Below, in pieces: positions 8,955 to 18,315 of a DNA stretch of 64,000 bases; within the stretch, counting starts at the first letter, position 1; each line of letters begins with the position of its first letter. This stretch comes from Massilibacteroides sp. (GTDB lineage: Bacteria; Bacteroidota; Bacteroidia; Bacteroidales; Tannerellaceae), in the NCBI RefSeq assembly GCF_028705895.1, contig NZ_JAQWCQ010000005.1, positions 1 through 64,000 on the forward strand, read 5' to 3'. Both the position numbers and the translations under genes were made by a program. The notes below the pieces were generated by a model, which saw only the letters and a program-made list of their open reading frames with translations, was not told the origin of the DNA and searched no databases.

Positions 8955-8983
8955 GTAGAGACGTACAGAATGTGCGTCTCTAC
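8955..8983. terminator. Hairpin between convergent leuB and TPR genes
   Basis: GTAGAGACGTAC pairs with GTGCGTCTCTAC (one G-T wobble) around AGAAT. It is placed where transcription of leuB and the opposing TPR gene must end. There is no strong T run on either strand, so termination efficiency is uncertain. Confidence 0.55.
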
Positions 8984-8999
8984 ATGTATTTGTTCCTGT

Positions 9000-9821
9000 T
9001 TATTCCGTCATTTTCAGTAATTCATTGATAATCGTCTGATCATATCCCATTTCCTGTGCTTTGAGAAAGTCTTTTTTTGCGGATTCTTTTTCGTATTGTG
9101 CCAGGTTCACTTTTCCTCTGAGGACATAGATTGATGCGGTTGGTTCTGATTCTGACATAACCTTATTGATGTCTGATTTGGCGCGGGCATTTTTCCCCAT
9201 TAAGAAATATAATTCGGCACGACTTTCGTATAGTTGCAGGTCTTTTGGTTTTTCATTGATCAAATAATTGTATATCCGTTCGCTTTCTTCGTAGTTTCCC
9301 CGCATTCGCTCCATAATGGCATGCCCCAAACGTCCGTAAATAGTTTTTTCGTTTACTTCCAGAATTTTGTCAAAATCAGCTTCTGCCTGAAGAAAGTCTC
9401 TCTTCTGAAGGAAAAGTATGCCTCTGTTATAGAGTGCGTTTTGTTCGATCGGATCTTCCAATAACAGAAAAGTGTAATCTGCAATGGCTTTATCTGTTTC
9501 ACCCATTTCTGCATAAAGAGAGGCGCGATTACCCAATAATATGATATCCTTAGGGCGACGGCTTAGTGCAGTAGAATAGGATAGGAGTGCGTCATCCATT
9601 TTTCCCTGTCGGCGTTGGATTGTTCCGAGGTTGGTTAAAAGAGCATAGTTATAGGGATTAGCCGGCTCAAGGCGCATTGCCGCACGCAGACTTTCTTCTG
9701 CCGCTGTTAAATCTTCTTTTTCTAAATAATCGTAACTTTTCTCGATAAACTCTTCATAAGTTTGCGCGAGGGCTCCGAAAGAGAACGCAGAATATATTAT
9801 GAATAAAAAAATAAACCTCAT
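9000..9821 (-). CDS. Secreted tetratricopeptide-repeat protein
   Basis: This 273-aa protein starts with a signal peptide (MRFIFLFIIYSAFSFGALAQ) and continues as about six TPR units from residue 22 to the C terminus (for example NPYNYALLTNLGTIQRRQG). TPR arrays mediate protein-protein contacts, probably in the periplasm here; the partner is unknown. The frame stays open 39 codons further upstream, but that start would overlap the divergent mscS gene and the TAGTTTTG promoter element, and would bury the signal peptide. The ATG at 9821 is therefore preferred. It is monocistronic. Confidence 0.8.
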   Translation of the reverse strand: MRFIFLFIIYSAFSFGALAQTYEEFIEKSYDYLEKEDLTAAEESLRAAMRLEPANPYNYALLTNLGTIQRRQGKMDDALLSYSTALSRRPKDIILLGNRASLYAEMGETDKAIADYTFLLLEDPIEQNALYNRGILFLQKRDFLQAEADFDKILEVNEKTIYGRLGHAIMERMRGNYEESERIYNYLINEKPKDLQLYESRAELYFLMGKNARAKSDINKVMSESEPTASIYVLRGKVNLAQYEKESAKKDFLKAQEMGYDQTIINELLKMTE

Positions 9822-9841
9822 TTGAATAGATTTGATTGACA

Positions 9842-9849
9842 CAAAACTA
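9842..9849 (-). promoter_or_regulatory. Promoter -7 element of TPR gene
   Basis: The minus strand reads TAGTTTTG, a TAnnTTTG match. The start would fall near 9835, leaving a leader of about 14 nt before the ATG at 9821. This supports the shortened start of the TPR gene. Confidence 0.5.
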
Positions 9850-9922
9850 CGCAATAATTCAGTCATCCGTAATGAATACAAATTATTTATATCTTTACTA
9901 CAAATTATAAGATTTCGCAGAT

Positions 9923-10786
9923 ATGAGTTTTTTAGCAAATTTACTTACCATAATTCCCGATACGGTTACATCGCAAGAGACGGAAACCTATTTTGAAACA
10001 TTGTTACGAGAAGGGGCTGAATTAGGTTTCTCAATCTTGAAAGCGTTAATTGTATTTGCGATAGGGAAACTTCTTATTACCTTATTAAATAAATTATTCC
10101 GACGGATATTGACTAAACGGAAAATAGATCCTTCTGTTAAATCATTTCTTTCCAGCTTAGTAAATATTACTCTAACTATACTTTTGATAATTTCTGTTAT
10201 CGGAGCTTTAGGGATTCAGACCACATCGTTTGCGGCATTGATTGCATCTGCCGGAGTCGCAATTGGTGTTGCTCTCAGTGGAAATCTTTCAAATTTTGCA
10301 GGAGGTATTGTGATTTTGTTATTCAAACCATTCCGAGTGGGAGACTATATAGAGGCGCAAGGAATTGGAGGTACAGTTGAGGCTATTCAGATTTTTCATA
10401 CCATATTAAATACGGCTGACAATAAACAAATCTATGTTCCTAATGGGGCAATGAGTAGCGGTGTTGTTACCAATTATAACAGGCTGCCGACACGACGCAT
10501 CGAATGGGTGTTTTCTATAACTTACGGATCTGATTATGATGAAGTGTGCCGTGTTATTGAAGATATACTAAAAGACGATAAGCGAATATTACCGTCTCCC
10601 GAGCCATTTATTGCGCTTCACGCTATGGCGGAAACAAGTGTGAATATTGTTACCCGTGTATGGGTGCCGCGTGAGAATTATTGGAATGTTTACTTTGACA
10701 TAAACCGTCAGGTATATGCTGCATTTAATGAAAAAGGGATCGATTTTCCAATCCCTCGGGTATTACTCCATAAACCTGATGCATAA
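9923..10786 (+). CDS. mscS: Small-conductance mechanosensitive channel (MscS family)
   Basis: This inner-membrane tension-gated channel releases solutes on hypo-osmotic shock. The 287-aa protein has three predicted membrane segments (about 35-57, 77-98 and 105-130). The pore-lining third helix is rich in Gly/Ala (SAGVAIGVALSGNLSNFAGG), as in E. coli MscS. The beta domain PFRVGDYIEAQGIGGTVE and the alpha/beta C-terminal vestibule follow. Length is typical of the minimal MscS type. It is transcribed divergently from the TPR gene and converges with the lipoprotein gene, only 9 nt apart. Confidence 0.92.
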   Translation: MSFLANLLTIIPDTVTSQETETYFETLLREGAELGFSILKALIVFAIGKLLITLLNKLFRRILTKRKIDPSVKSFLSSLVNITLTILLIISVIGALGIQTTSFAALIASAGVAIGVALSGNLSNFAGGIVILLFKPFRVGDYIEAQGIGGTVEAIQIFHTILNTADNKQIYVPNGAMSSGVVTNYNRLPTRRIEWVFSITYGSDYDEVCRVIEDILKDDKRILPSPEPFIALHAMAETSVNIVTRVWVPRENYWNVYFDINRQVYAAFNEKGIDFPIPRVLLHKPDA

Positions 10787-10795
10787 AAAGTGACC

Positions 10796-11632
10796 TTACT
10801 TGGTCTCGTTGGTGTTTAGTTTCTTTTCTAAATACTCCAATCTCCCCTGCGCCTTGTTCATTTCTGTTGTCATATGATTGATATCGCTCAATACCGTTCC
10901 TAAATTGTAAGTAGCAACAAGCGCTTTCTTATCAGCATCAGCAATATAAATGATATAGGGCTTTCCCCCAGTATATTCAACCTTAATACGTTCTTTTGTA
11001 TTATTGAAAATAAGATTGATTGCATCTAAACCCGCTTCACCTTTATAAGTAACAACCTCCGTTACCGCTCCTTCATCCTTGAAACGATAGTTAACACCTC
11101 CGTCATACGGAATAGTAGCCGTTTCAGCAAAAAGACCACTTGGCGTGCTTAATTTTATTGACGTATGGTTAATAGGAGTATTTCCATAATAAACACTGGC
11201 TAAATACATTTCTCCTTTCTCATTTACTCCGCAACGAATATAACAACGATTAATATTTCGTTCTATCGTTTGCTGTTTCCATATGTAAGTTCCTATTTCT
11301 TCGTAAACCGAATCTTTTTCAAAAACAAAATCTTTCCTTAATGCTTCAATTTCGGTAAGGCGGATAGGCATCAAACTGTCACAATATGCTAATGTACGTT
11401 CAGCCTCTTTCTTTTCGACTAAACGCATGAGATTGATGCCTTCTTTAAGGACATTAAACTCTTTCGGATAGAGTACGCGTACGCTATCTATCTCATTCTT
11501 AGCTGCAAAAAACTCATTCGCTTCATACATTTTACGTGCGTTGTCTAACCTTGCACGTGCTTCTTTTTCGTTGTTATTGCAACTACTGAAGATGATACCT
11601 GACAAAATGATATAACCAATTACCTTTTTCAT
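10796..11632 (-). CDS. Predicted lipoprotein, function unknown
   Basis: The protein opens with a lipoprotein signal whose lipidated Cys would be residue 18 (FSSCNNNEK), so it is probably an outer- or inner-membrane-anchored periplasmic protein of 278 aa. Residues 20-100 are charged and helical, the centre (about 120-230) looks beta-rich, and the last 40 residues form a likely coiled coil (MTTEMNKAQGRLEYLEKKLN). I do not recognise a characterised family. It has its own promoter and is flanked by convergent mscS and divergent MFS genes, so context gives no function. Confidence 0.75.
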   Translation of the reverse strand: MKKVIGYIILSGIIFSSCNNNEKEARARLDNARKMYEANEFFAAKNEIDSVRVLYPKEFNVLKEGINLMRLVEKKEAERTLAYCDSLMPIRLTEIEALRKDFVFEKDSVYEEIGTYIWKQQTIERNINRCYIRCGVNEKGEMYLASVYYGNTPINHTSIKLSTPSGLFAETATIPYDGGVNYRFKDEGAVTEVVTYKGEAGLDAINLIFNNTKERIKVEYTGGKPYIIYIADADKKALVATYNLGTVLSDINHMTTEMNKAQGRLEYLEKKLNTNETK

Positions 11633-11656
11633 ATTCCATTTATGCTTATCTTAATG

Positions 11657-11686
11657 CAAACTTACAAAATTCCGTATATATCTTTG
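11657..11686. promoter_or_regulatory. Divergent promoters, lipoprotein and MFS exporter
   Basis: On the minus strand 11664-11657 reads TAAGTTTG, about 25 nt before the lipoprotein ATG. On the plus strand 11679-11686 reads TATCTTTG, about 70 nt before the MFS ATG. Both are TAnnTTTG matches; -33 elements are not clear. Confidence 0.45.
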
Positions 11687-11755
11687 CTTACTGCAACCGC
11701 TATATCTTTTTTACTGTTTACTCAATAGGTTGCTCATTTTATAAGATCATCATAA

Positions 11756-12964
11756 ATGAAAGATTGGAAGAACGTTTTTTATATTATCTGGACAGGACAG
11801 TTTGTCTCTATTTTAACCAGTACAATCGTTGGTTATGCAATTGTTTTATGGCTAAGCTTTGAGACACGTTCTGCAGAAGTTCTTGCTTTCGGAACAATAG
11901 CTGCATTCATTCCTCAGGCCATAATAGGTCCCTTCGCCGGAGTGTATATTGATCGTTGGGATAGAAAGAAAACTATGATTGCTGCAGATTCTTTTATAGC
12001 CTTATGTACTTTAATCCTGTCTTTGATTTTTATGATTGGAGAAGCAGAAGTTTGGCATATATACCTACTGCTGGTCTTACGTTCCATAGGATCCGCCTTT
12101 CATGGTCCTGCAATGCAGGCATCAGTGCCATTGTTAGCCCCCGAAGAAGAATTAGGTCGTATTGCAGGAGTTAACCAAATGATACAATCAATAAGTGTAA
12201 TCGCCGGACCGGCAATAGCGGCTTTGCTTATTTCTATTATGGATATAGGGTTTATTCTTTTGTTCGATATTGTGGGCGCAATTATTGCTTGTCTGTCGTT
12301 ATTGTTCGTTTTTATACCTAATCCGGAAAAGAGTATTAAGAAACAACATGTTTTAGGAGAAATGAGAGAAGGCCTGCAAACAATCACTTCGCATAAAGGC
12401 CTCCGCTATCTGGGACTTTTCTTTATACTGTCAATGGTTTGTATAATGCCTATCGGAGCCTTATTTCCTCTGATGACGCTAAACCATTTTAACGGAACCG
12501 CTTTTCAGATAGGCCTTGTTGAAGTGTTCTGGGGTGTCGGAATGCTTATTGGTGGTGCAATGATGGGACTTAATAAGAAATCTTACAATAAAGTGACCGC
12601 AATTAATATAATGTATCTACTCATAGGATTATCCTTTGCCTTTTCAGGAATGCTTCCTGCAACAGGAGGTTATGTGCCTTTTGTCGTTCTGACATTTTTC
12701 AATGGGATAGGAGGAGCTGTCCAAAATGCTTGCTTTACTACCATTATACAAGAGAAAATAGAACCAGATAAATTAGGACGTGTTTTTTCCATGTTCATGA
12801 GTGTTGCCGTACTCCCGTCAATGATCGGCTTGTTAGGCACCGGTTTTGCCGCCGATACAATCGGAATACCGAATACATTTATAATTCTCGGTAGTGTAAT
12901 TGTTCTGTTAGGAGTTTTTTCCTTTATGATTCCTTCATTGATGGCATTAGGACGAAGGAAATAA
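11756..12964 (+). CDS. MFS exporter, DHA3/macrolide-efflux-like
   Basis: This 402-aa polytopic inner-membrane protein has about 12 hydrophobic segments. The cytoplasmic loop between TM2 and TM3 carries the MFS signature GVYIDRWDRKK (residues 62-72), and a further proline/glycine-rich FMSVAVLPSMIGLLGTGF segment sits late in the C-terminal half. The arrangement resembles the DHA3 family that includes macrolide efflux MefA and enterobactin exporter EntS. Substrate cannot be inferred; a drug or small-molecule exporter is likely. It is monocistronic with a convergent terminator at 12993. Confidence 0.82.
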   Translation: MKDWKNVFYIIWTGQFVSILTSTIVGYAIVLWLSFETRSAEVLAFGTIAAFIPQAIIGPFAGVYIDRWDRKKTMIAADSFIALCTLILSLIFMIGEAEVWHIYLLLVLRSIGSAFHGPAMQASVPLLAPEEELGRIAGVNQMIQSISVIAGPAIAALLISIMDIGFILLFDIVGAIIACLSLLFVFIPNPEKSIKKQHVLGEMREGLQTITSHKGLRYLGLFFILSMVCIMPIGALFPLMTLNHFNGTAFQIGLVEVFWGVGMLIGGAMMGLNKKSYNKVTAINIMYLLIGLSFAFSGMLPATGGYVPFVVLTFFNGIGGAVQNACFTTIIQEKIEPDKLGRVFSMFMSVAVLPSMIGLLGTGFAADTIGIPNTFIILGSVIVLLGVFSFMIPSLMALGRRK

Positions 12965-12992
12965 AACGATATAATTGTGACTAAAAAGAAAA

Positions 12993-13024
12993 AGAGGACA
13001 TCTAAATAGTCTTAGATGCCCTCT
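12993..13024 (-). terminator. Terminator for SusD/SusC transcript (also faces MFS gene)
   Basis: AGAGGACATCTAA and TTAGATGCCCTCT form a 13-position stem with one mismatch around a 6-base loop. On the minus strand it is followed by TTTTCTTTTT, so it is a good intrinsic terminator for the SusC-SusD transcript. It may also stop the convergent MFS transcript. Confidence 0.8.
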
Positions 13025-13043
13025 TGATATTGTGTAAAAGCGG

Positions 13044-14663
13044 TTATTTAGCCCAGAATAATTTAATATAGTAACTATCATCTCCACCCATGCTTTGTAC
13101 TTGAGTTTCCCAGTTACTTGTATTATTACTACGTTCTGAAGCAGGATATTTTACTCGATAAGGTGCTTTCTTTAACAGTTGAGCTCCTCCATCTTCAGGA
13201 AAATAAATGTCAGGGAATCCTGTGCGACGAATTTCATTCCATGCTTGTGATGATTGAATAAATCCGAAATTCAGCCATTTTTGAGTAATAATAGCTTCTT
13301 CTTTATTGGATGCAACGTCCCATGCCTTGTTCGCATATGCCTCAACTACGGCATCCCCAGGATATGTTAGTTTTGTTCCTTCAGAACTCGGACTTATTTC
13401 ATTCTCATTGAAATAGAATTGAGAAGAGAACAAGACACCGTCAACATACGCTTGTTTTGCATCTCCGTTTGCCCATCCTTTCTGATAGGCTTCGGCTTTC
13501 AAGAAAGCTACTTCTGAAGCTGTAATAATCGGACTAATAAATTCAGTATTGTAGCTTACTGTTGTCGAGTCAATCCGTGAATACGCACGTTCTGCAGATG
13601 GTTTGTCAACATTTATCTTTTGCTCGGCATAGGTTTCGTTTTCTGGATCTAATCCCTTATATTCGCCAGCCGCATTCTTTGAATACAAGATTGGAAGACG
13701 AGGGTCATTTTCACCAGCAACAGTTTTTGTTAATGCATTAAGCATCGCACTGGAAGCATTTACATAATTACCATCAGCATATCCGGTTCTTAAGTCATCC
13801 GGATTAAAGAAATTAGCAGTATCTTCATTATTAGAATCTAATTGAATTCCTCCACTATTGCTATCAACTAATGGGAGATTTCCATTCAGAATTTCTGCAA
13901 CCACTTGTTTCCCTTTCTCTGCTAATGTACCTTGCGACGCTACACGAATAGCAAGACGTAAACGTAATGAGTTACAGTAAGCTTCCCACTTGTTCAGATC
14001 ACCTCCATTAATAAAGTCCTGATTAGGTAAATAAGCTGCAGCTTGTGCGCTTAAATTTCCGTTTAAGCTATGTATATTAGTATAAAGCTCTCCAAGACGA
14101 TCTAACATCATTGAATATAAATCTTCTGCTTTGTCATAAGAAGGAAAACTTCCCGCAACATCACCAGTAATGTAGAGATACCCTGCTTTTTCAAAAGGAC
14201 AGTCTCCAAAAATATCTACGATTTGTGACAGATGATCATAAACAAAGACTTCTGCAAGATCTTTAAAGATGGAGTAAGTAATTTTTTCTTCATCGCTCAA
14301 TTTACTATACACATCTTCTAAAACGCGAAACTGCGTTAGGGTGTTGTAAAAGTTTACCCAGCGATCATTGGCATAACCATCACTTACCGCGTAAATATTT
14401 CCTTCATCATTCATAAAGCCTACGGTTTGGGCATAAACTCCGAGTGAGTAGTTGTCCCAAGTCCAGGCACGCCAATAAGAATTGAATGTATATGTACGAC
14501 CAGTATAAAATACACCTGTCATCAGTTTATCACATGAAGCTTTTGATGTTTCTGATGGATTATCGTACTTGTCCGTATATTCACTGTCTGCACAAGAACC
14601 CAAAGAGAACGTAGCTGCTAATATGATGAGGTATGAATATATTTTTTTCATTTTATTTTTCAT
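13044..14663 (-). CDS. SusD/RagB-like outer-membrane lipoprotein
   Basis: This is a surface lipoprotein that captures substrate and caps the SusC channel. From the chosen start it has 539 aa, a short Lys-rich N terminus, and a lipobox ending in Cys24 (FSLGSCADSEY). The body is helix-rich with TPR-like segments and a C-terminal WNEIRRTGFPDIYFP motif near residue 490, which favours the SusD-like_2 type. The frame opens 14 codons further upstream, inside the end of susC, but the two ATGs at 14663 and 14651 both give a proper lipoprotein signal. I chose 14663; 14651 is equally possible. It lies 16 nt after susC. Substrate unknown, since no degradative enzyme is adjacent. Confidence 0.88.
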   Translation of the reverse strand: MKNKMKKIYSYLIILAATFSLGSCADSEYTDKYDNPSETSKASCDKLMTGVFYTGRTYTFNSYWRAWTWDNYSLGVYAQTVGFMNDEGNIYAVSDGYANDRWVNFYNTLTQFRVLEDVYSKLSDEEKITYSIFKDLAEVFVYDHLSQIVDIFGDCPFEKAGYLYITGDVAGSFPSYDKAEDLYSMMLDRLGELYTNIHSLNGNLSAQAAAYLPNQDFINGGDLNKWEAYCNSLRLRLAIRVASQGTLAEKGKQVVAEILNGNLPLVDSNSGGIQLDSNNEDTANFFNPDDLRTGYADGNYVNASSAMLNALTKTVAGENDPRLPILYSKNAAGEYKGLDPENETYAEQKINVDKPSAERAYSRIDSTTVSYNTEFISPIITASEVAFLKAEAYQKGWANGDAKQAYVDGVLFSSQFYFNENEISPSSEGTKLTYPGDAVVEAYANKAWDVASNKEEAIITQKWLNFGFIQSSQAWNEIRRTGFPDIYFPEDGGAQLLKKAPYRVKYPASERSNNTSNWETQVQSMGGDDSYYIKLFWAK

Positions 14664-14679
14664 TTTATTTGATAAATAT

Positions 14680-17600
14680 TTAGAACGTTGCACGAAGTGA
14701 TACACCTAATGAACGAGCTGTTGCAGTAGAACCACCCATTTTTGCTTGCGTAATCCAAGTGGTACCATCAGTTGCTTCTGCATCAAATCCAGGTAAATTT
14801 TTGTAGATATAGAACAAGTTACGACCATAGGCAGATACCTGAATGCTTTTACAGAAAAATTTGGATAAAAGAGGTTTCGGCAGACTGTAACTAAACGAAA
14901 GCTCACGACATTTCAAATAAGAATTATCAAATACACCAAGATCATAATGGGTGATTGCGTCATTTGGACCACTTCCCCAGTTGTAGTTCCAGTTAGCCCA
15001 TTGGTCTGCAGCGATCATTTGGGTGTTGGCTTCTCCTGTTTTTACGTTTACCCCCGGAAGGATAATACCATTGTCATAAATTCTTTCACCATTAGGACCT
15101 GTTGTTCCATTGTAAGGAACTAATGTACTACCATTCATGTAAAATGTAGAGCCATAGCCTTCACCATCATGATATTTCAACGTTTCTTCTAATGCACCCT
15201 GACCCATCATATACATCCAGCCGGTGTTCAGTACAGCTCCACCTATACGGTAGTCAAATGACATGTCGATTGAGAAATCCTTCCATGTTAATGATGTTGC
15301 GAAACCTCCTACTAACTTAGGCATAGCATTTCCAACCTTAACTGGTTCGTCAGTCAATTTGTAGAACCCATTATCTAAAACAAGATATTCACCATTTTCA
15401 TTTTTATCAGGTACATATGTATATATATCACCCATGGGTTCTCCTACTTTTGAATAAAGATAAGCTGCACCTCCGTCCCAGTTAGCATGTTCTAATTGAT
15501 CTACACCGTCCATTAATTTACTTACCATATTTTTGTTCCATGCAAGATTTCCACGCAGAGTCCATGTCCAGTCACGTGTGGAAATTGGCGTTCCGTAAAG
15601 AGAGAGTTCGAAACCTTTGTTTTTAAGTTCACCTACGTTCAACCAAATACTTGTTCCACCGGCAGAAGCAGGCATTGTTGTTTGTAGTATTTGATCTTTT
15701 ACTGTATTTGTATAGTATGATAGTTCAAAGCCAAGACGATTATTGAAGAATTTACTTTCTAAACCTAATTCCCACTCATATTTCTTTTCGGGACGAAGGT
15801 TTTCATTACCAACGGCACTGTTTACGCTGTTGTATATCCATTGTCCTCCTGTTGTTTTCTGTATAAAAGCTTTTGATCCTTTATATATCGCCGGTGCATT
15901 ACCTACTATACCATACGAAAGACGTACTTTCCCATAATTGTACCATTCGGGAAGCTTTTCTCTCAAGAGTGAAGTGTAGATTAAGCTTCCATTTACTGAT
16001 GGGTAGAAGAACGAATTGTTACCAGGAGCCAAAGTTGATATTTTTTCTTGACGACCTGTTCCTTCTAAATAAGCCCAATCGCTGTAAGAAAGACTTAACA
16101 TTCCGAATGCTGCCGTTTTTAAGAACTCTAATGTGTTCATTCCGGAACTTGCAGTCTTGTTACTTGCATTTAAATGAAACCAGTTTTCTACAGATAGTCC
16201 GCCATTAGTCCCTACAGATACGTTTGTTTGCTTTTCTTGACGTCCTTGCCAGCCAATAGTTGCATCAAATCCCAATTTATCAGTAAGTTGAGTATTGTAA
16301 TTTAGCATTGCATCACCGTAGAAAATATCGTAACGGTTGTTTTGTAAACCATAATATCCGTAATTTCCATTATTGAACACAATAGATTGTTCTACAGATT
16401 CCTTATTTTCTATCTTATATATTGAAACGTCAGTTGCGATACGTCCTTTTAATGTCAATCCTTTGATAATTTCCCAAGTCGGAGTAATATTAGCCATTAA
16501 ACGGTTGTTGTTTTCTAACTGTTCTTTTCCTAAAATATTCCAATAATATTCATCAACTAATGCACCTGCTGGAATACTGTATTCAAAACCTTCGTCAGGT
16601 GTTAACTGAGTATCGTTATTATACTTTTGATTACGGTATCCGAGGCTGGTTAAAGTATGATTACGTAAATAATTAATATCATCGAACGGTCCAAAGAATC
16701 CACTGAAGTTATCTGTTAAACGACTGATACGATATGGACGATTCTTGATATCCTGAATAATATAGGTAATTCCATAACCGAGTTTAATTTTATCAGTTAT
16801 ACTTTGACTACCAGTTAAATTGAAATTATTCTTTTTAAACGTAGAGTTGTATTGTGTAGGCAAATTATCTACGTAGGTATAAGAAAAACGCACATTGCTG
16901 TTTTCGCCGCCTTTAGTAATTGCTACATTATACTGTTGGTTGAAACCTGTACGGAATACATCACTCCAAGGGTCATCTGTAATGGGTTCATACTTGCGTA
17001 CAGTACCATCATAGAAAAGGACATCACGGCCATCATATCTTGGCCCCCAATAACTATAAGTTTCTTTGAGTCCTGTATATTCTTTTCCGTCTCTACCTGT
17101 CACCTTGCGGAATCCGTCCGCATCTGTTCCTCCCGAAATACGTGATCCAACTCTTTGACCTGGACCATATTTTGTTTGATACTCTGGCATGTAGGCAACA
17201 ATATCTGCAGACAAACTGGCGTTGAATTCAACTCCATAACCTGTACCTCCTTTTCCAGACTTTGTGGTAATCATTACGACACCATTTGCTGCTTCAGATC
17301 CATAAAGAGCCGATGCCGATGCTCCCTTTAATATAGACAAGCTTTCAATGTCTTCGGGATTAATATCTGCTAATCCGTTTTGTTGAATACGTTGGTTTCC
17401 CCAGTATCCATCTGTGTTGGTGTCGCCGTTGTGGATTGGAACACCATCTACAACAACTAATGGCTGGTTTGTCCCAGTTATGGAACTTAAACCACGAACG
17501 TTAATTGAGATTGATCCCATAGCTCCACCCGGAGCAGTCTGAATACGTACTCCAGGAGCTTTTCCGTAAAGTGCAGAACCTAAGTTGGGTGCTGAAGCTT

Positions 17601-18045
17601 TGGTTAAATCACTTGCCGTAACGGTACTTACGGCATATCCTAATTTTTTAGCTTCTTTTCTAATACCAAGCGCAGTTACTACTACTTCATCTAATTTCTG
17701 CGTATCTTCCTCTAATGTTATAGAAAGATTACTTTGTCCGGTGTACTTAATTTCTTGAGTGAAATATCCTATAAAAGATATCTGGATCGTTGCTCCATCA
17801 GGGATATTATCCAGGGTGAAGTTTCCATCAAAGTCACTGATGGTGCCGTTTGTTGTTCCCTTTACTACGACAGAAGCGCCAGCAACAGAGCCCATATTAT
17901 CTACTATTGAACCAGTGATTTTCCCTTTTTGCTGAACGACTTGCGTCCCTGGTCTTTCGGGAACAAGGTCTGCTTGTACACTTCCTGAGAAAATCAAAGC
18001 ACCAGTAAGCAATAAGAGGCTAACAGGTTTGTACGATTTGAACAT
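14680..18045 (-). CDS. SusC/RagA-family TonB-dependent receptor
   Basis: This 1121-aa outer-membrane barrel imports the ligand captured by the neighbouring SusD using TonB energy. A signal peptide (1-25) is followed by a carboxypeptidase-regulatory-like domain (about 40-125, KITGSIVDNMGSVAGASVVV), a TonB-box-like segment (LDEVVVTALG, about 118-127), a plug domain (about 135-260) and a 22-strand barrel to the C-terminal Phe. It has no STN domain, so it should not signal to an anti-sigma factor. This fits control by the divergent hybrid two-component gene. Its promoter lies about 120 nt upstream. Confidence 0.93.
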   Translation of the reverse strand: MFKSYKPVSLLLLTGALIFSGSVQADLVPERPGTQVVQQKGKITGSIVDNMGSVAGASVVVKGTTNGTISDFDGNFTLDNIPDGATIQISFIGYFTQEIKYTGQSNLSITLEEDTQKLDEVVVTALGIRKEAKKLGYAVSTVTASDLTKASAPNLGSALYGKAPGVRIQTAPGGAMGSISINVRGLSSITGTNQPLVVVDGVPIHNGDTNTDGYWGNQRIQQNGLADINPEDIESLSILKGASASALYGSEAANGVVMITTKSGKGGTGYGVEFNASLSADIVAYMPEYQTKYGPGQRVGSRISGGTDADGFRKVTGRDGKEYTGLKETYSYWGPRYDGRDVLFYDGTVRKYEPITDDPWSDVFRTGFNQQYNVAITKGGENSNVRFSYTYVDNLPTQYNSTFKKNNFNLTGSQSITDKIKLGYGITYIIQDIKNRPYRISRLTDNFSGFFGPFDDINYLRNHTLTSLGYRNQKYNNDTQLTPDEGFEYSIPAGALVDEYYWNILGKEQLENNNRLMANITPTWEIIKGLTLKGRIATDVSIYKIENKESVEQSIVFNNGNYGYYGLQNNRYDIFYGDAMLNYNTQLTDKLGFDATIGWQGRQEKQTNVSVGTNGGLSVENWFHLNASNKTASSGMNTLEFLKTAAFGMLSLSYSDWAYLEGTGRQEKISTLAPGNNSFFYPSVNGSLIYTSLLREKLPEWYNYGKVRLSYGIVGNAPAIYKGSKAFIQKTTGGQWIYNSVNSAVGNENLRPEKKYEWELGLESKFFNNRLGFELSYYTNTVKDQILQTTMPASAGGTSIWLNVGELKNKGFELSLYGTPISTRDWTWTLRGNLAWNKNMVSKLMDGVDQLEHANWDGGAAYLYSKVGEPMGDIYTYVPDKNENGEYLVLDNGFYKLTDEPVKVGNAMPKLVGGFATSLTWKDFSIDMSFDYRIGGAVLNTGWMYMMGQGALEETLKYHDGEGYGSTFYMNGSTLVPYNGTTGPNGERIYDNGIILPGVNVKTGEANTQMIAADQWANWNYNWGSGPNDAITHYDLGVFDNSYLKCRELSFSYSLPKPLLSKFFCKSIQVSAYGRNLFYIYKNLPGFDAEATDGTTWITQAKMGGSTATARSLGVSLRATF

Positions 18046-18163
18046 AATGAATGATTTTAATTAAACATGAATAATTGTTAATATTCTGAGATTGAAAAGT
18101 TTCTTCACCTTTTGTGAGGTGTTGTTTTTTCGTTAGATTAACTAATGTGTTAAATTTCCGTTA

Positions 18164-18171
18164 CAAATCTA
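18164..18171 (-). promoter_or_regulatory. Promoter -7 element of susC-susD
   Basis: The minus strand reads TAGATTTG, a TAnnTTTG match. Transcription would start near 18158, giving a leader of about 110 nt. Upstream, near the -33 position, only a weak TTGACA-like sequence is seen, which suggests dependence on an activator. Confidence 0.5.
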
Positions 18172-18229
18172 TTTATATAATATAACCTTATATATGTCAA
18201 TATTGTTTATTGATAGCAATTGGATGCTG

Positions 18230-18258
18230 TGAACGATTTTGTATCTATAATGAACGAT
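18230..18258. promoter_or_regulatory. Candidate operator: TGAACGAT direct repeats
   Basis: TGAACGAT occurs at 18230-18237 and again at 18251-18258, exactly 21 bp apart, so both copies face the same side of the helix. Direct repeats with this spacing suit a dimeric AraC-type HTH such as that of the adjacent hybrid regulator. The site lies 60-90 bp upstream of the susC start and also covers the -33 position of the regulator's own promoter. Confidence 0.5.
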
Positions 18259-18275
18259 ATTATCTTCTCTTTGAT

Positions 18276-18283
18276 TATATTTG
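18276..18283 (+). promoter_or_regulatory. Promoter -7 element of hybrid regulator
   Basis: TATATTTG matches TAnnTTTG and lies about 33 nt upstream of the ATG at 18316. No TTTG is found at the expected -33 distance; the TGAACGAT repeat occupies that position, consistent with autoregulation. Confidence 0.5.
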
Positions 18284-18315
18284 CGTATTTAAAAGAATGA
18301 TCAGAATGTATATTT

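Noticed and set aside
8955-8983. Hairpin after leuB as a mobile repeat
   Set aside because: Its place between two converging genes is explained by transcript termination, and no second copy was noticed in the window.
9822-9938. 39-codon N-terminal extension of the TPR protein
   Set aside because: It would cover the promoter match and overlap the divergent mscS start; the signal peptide begins at the ATG at 9821.
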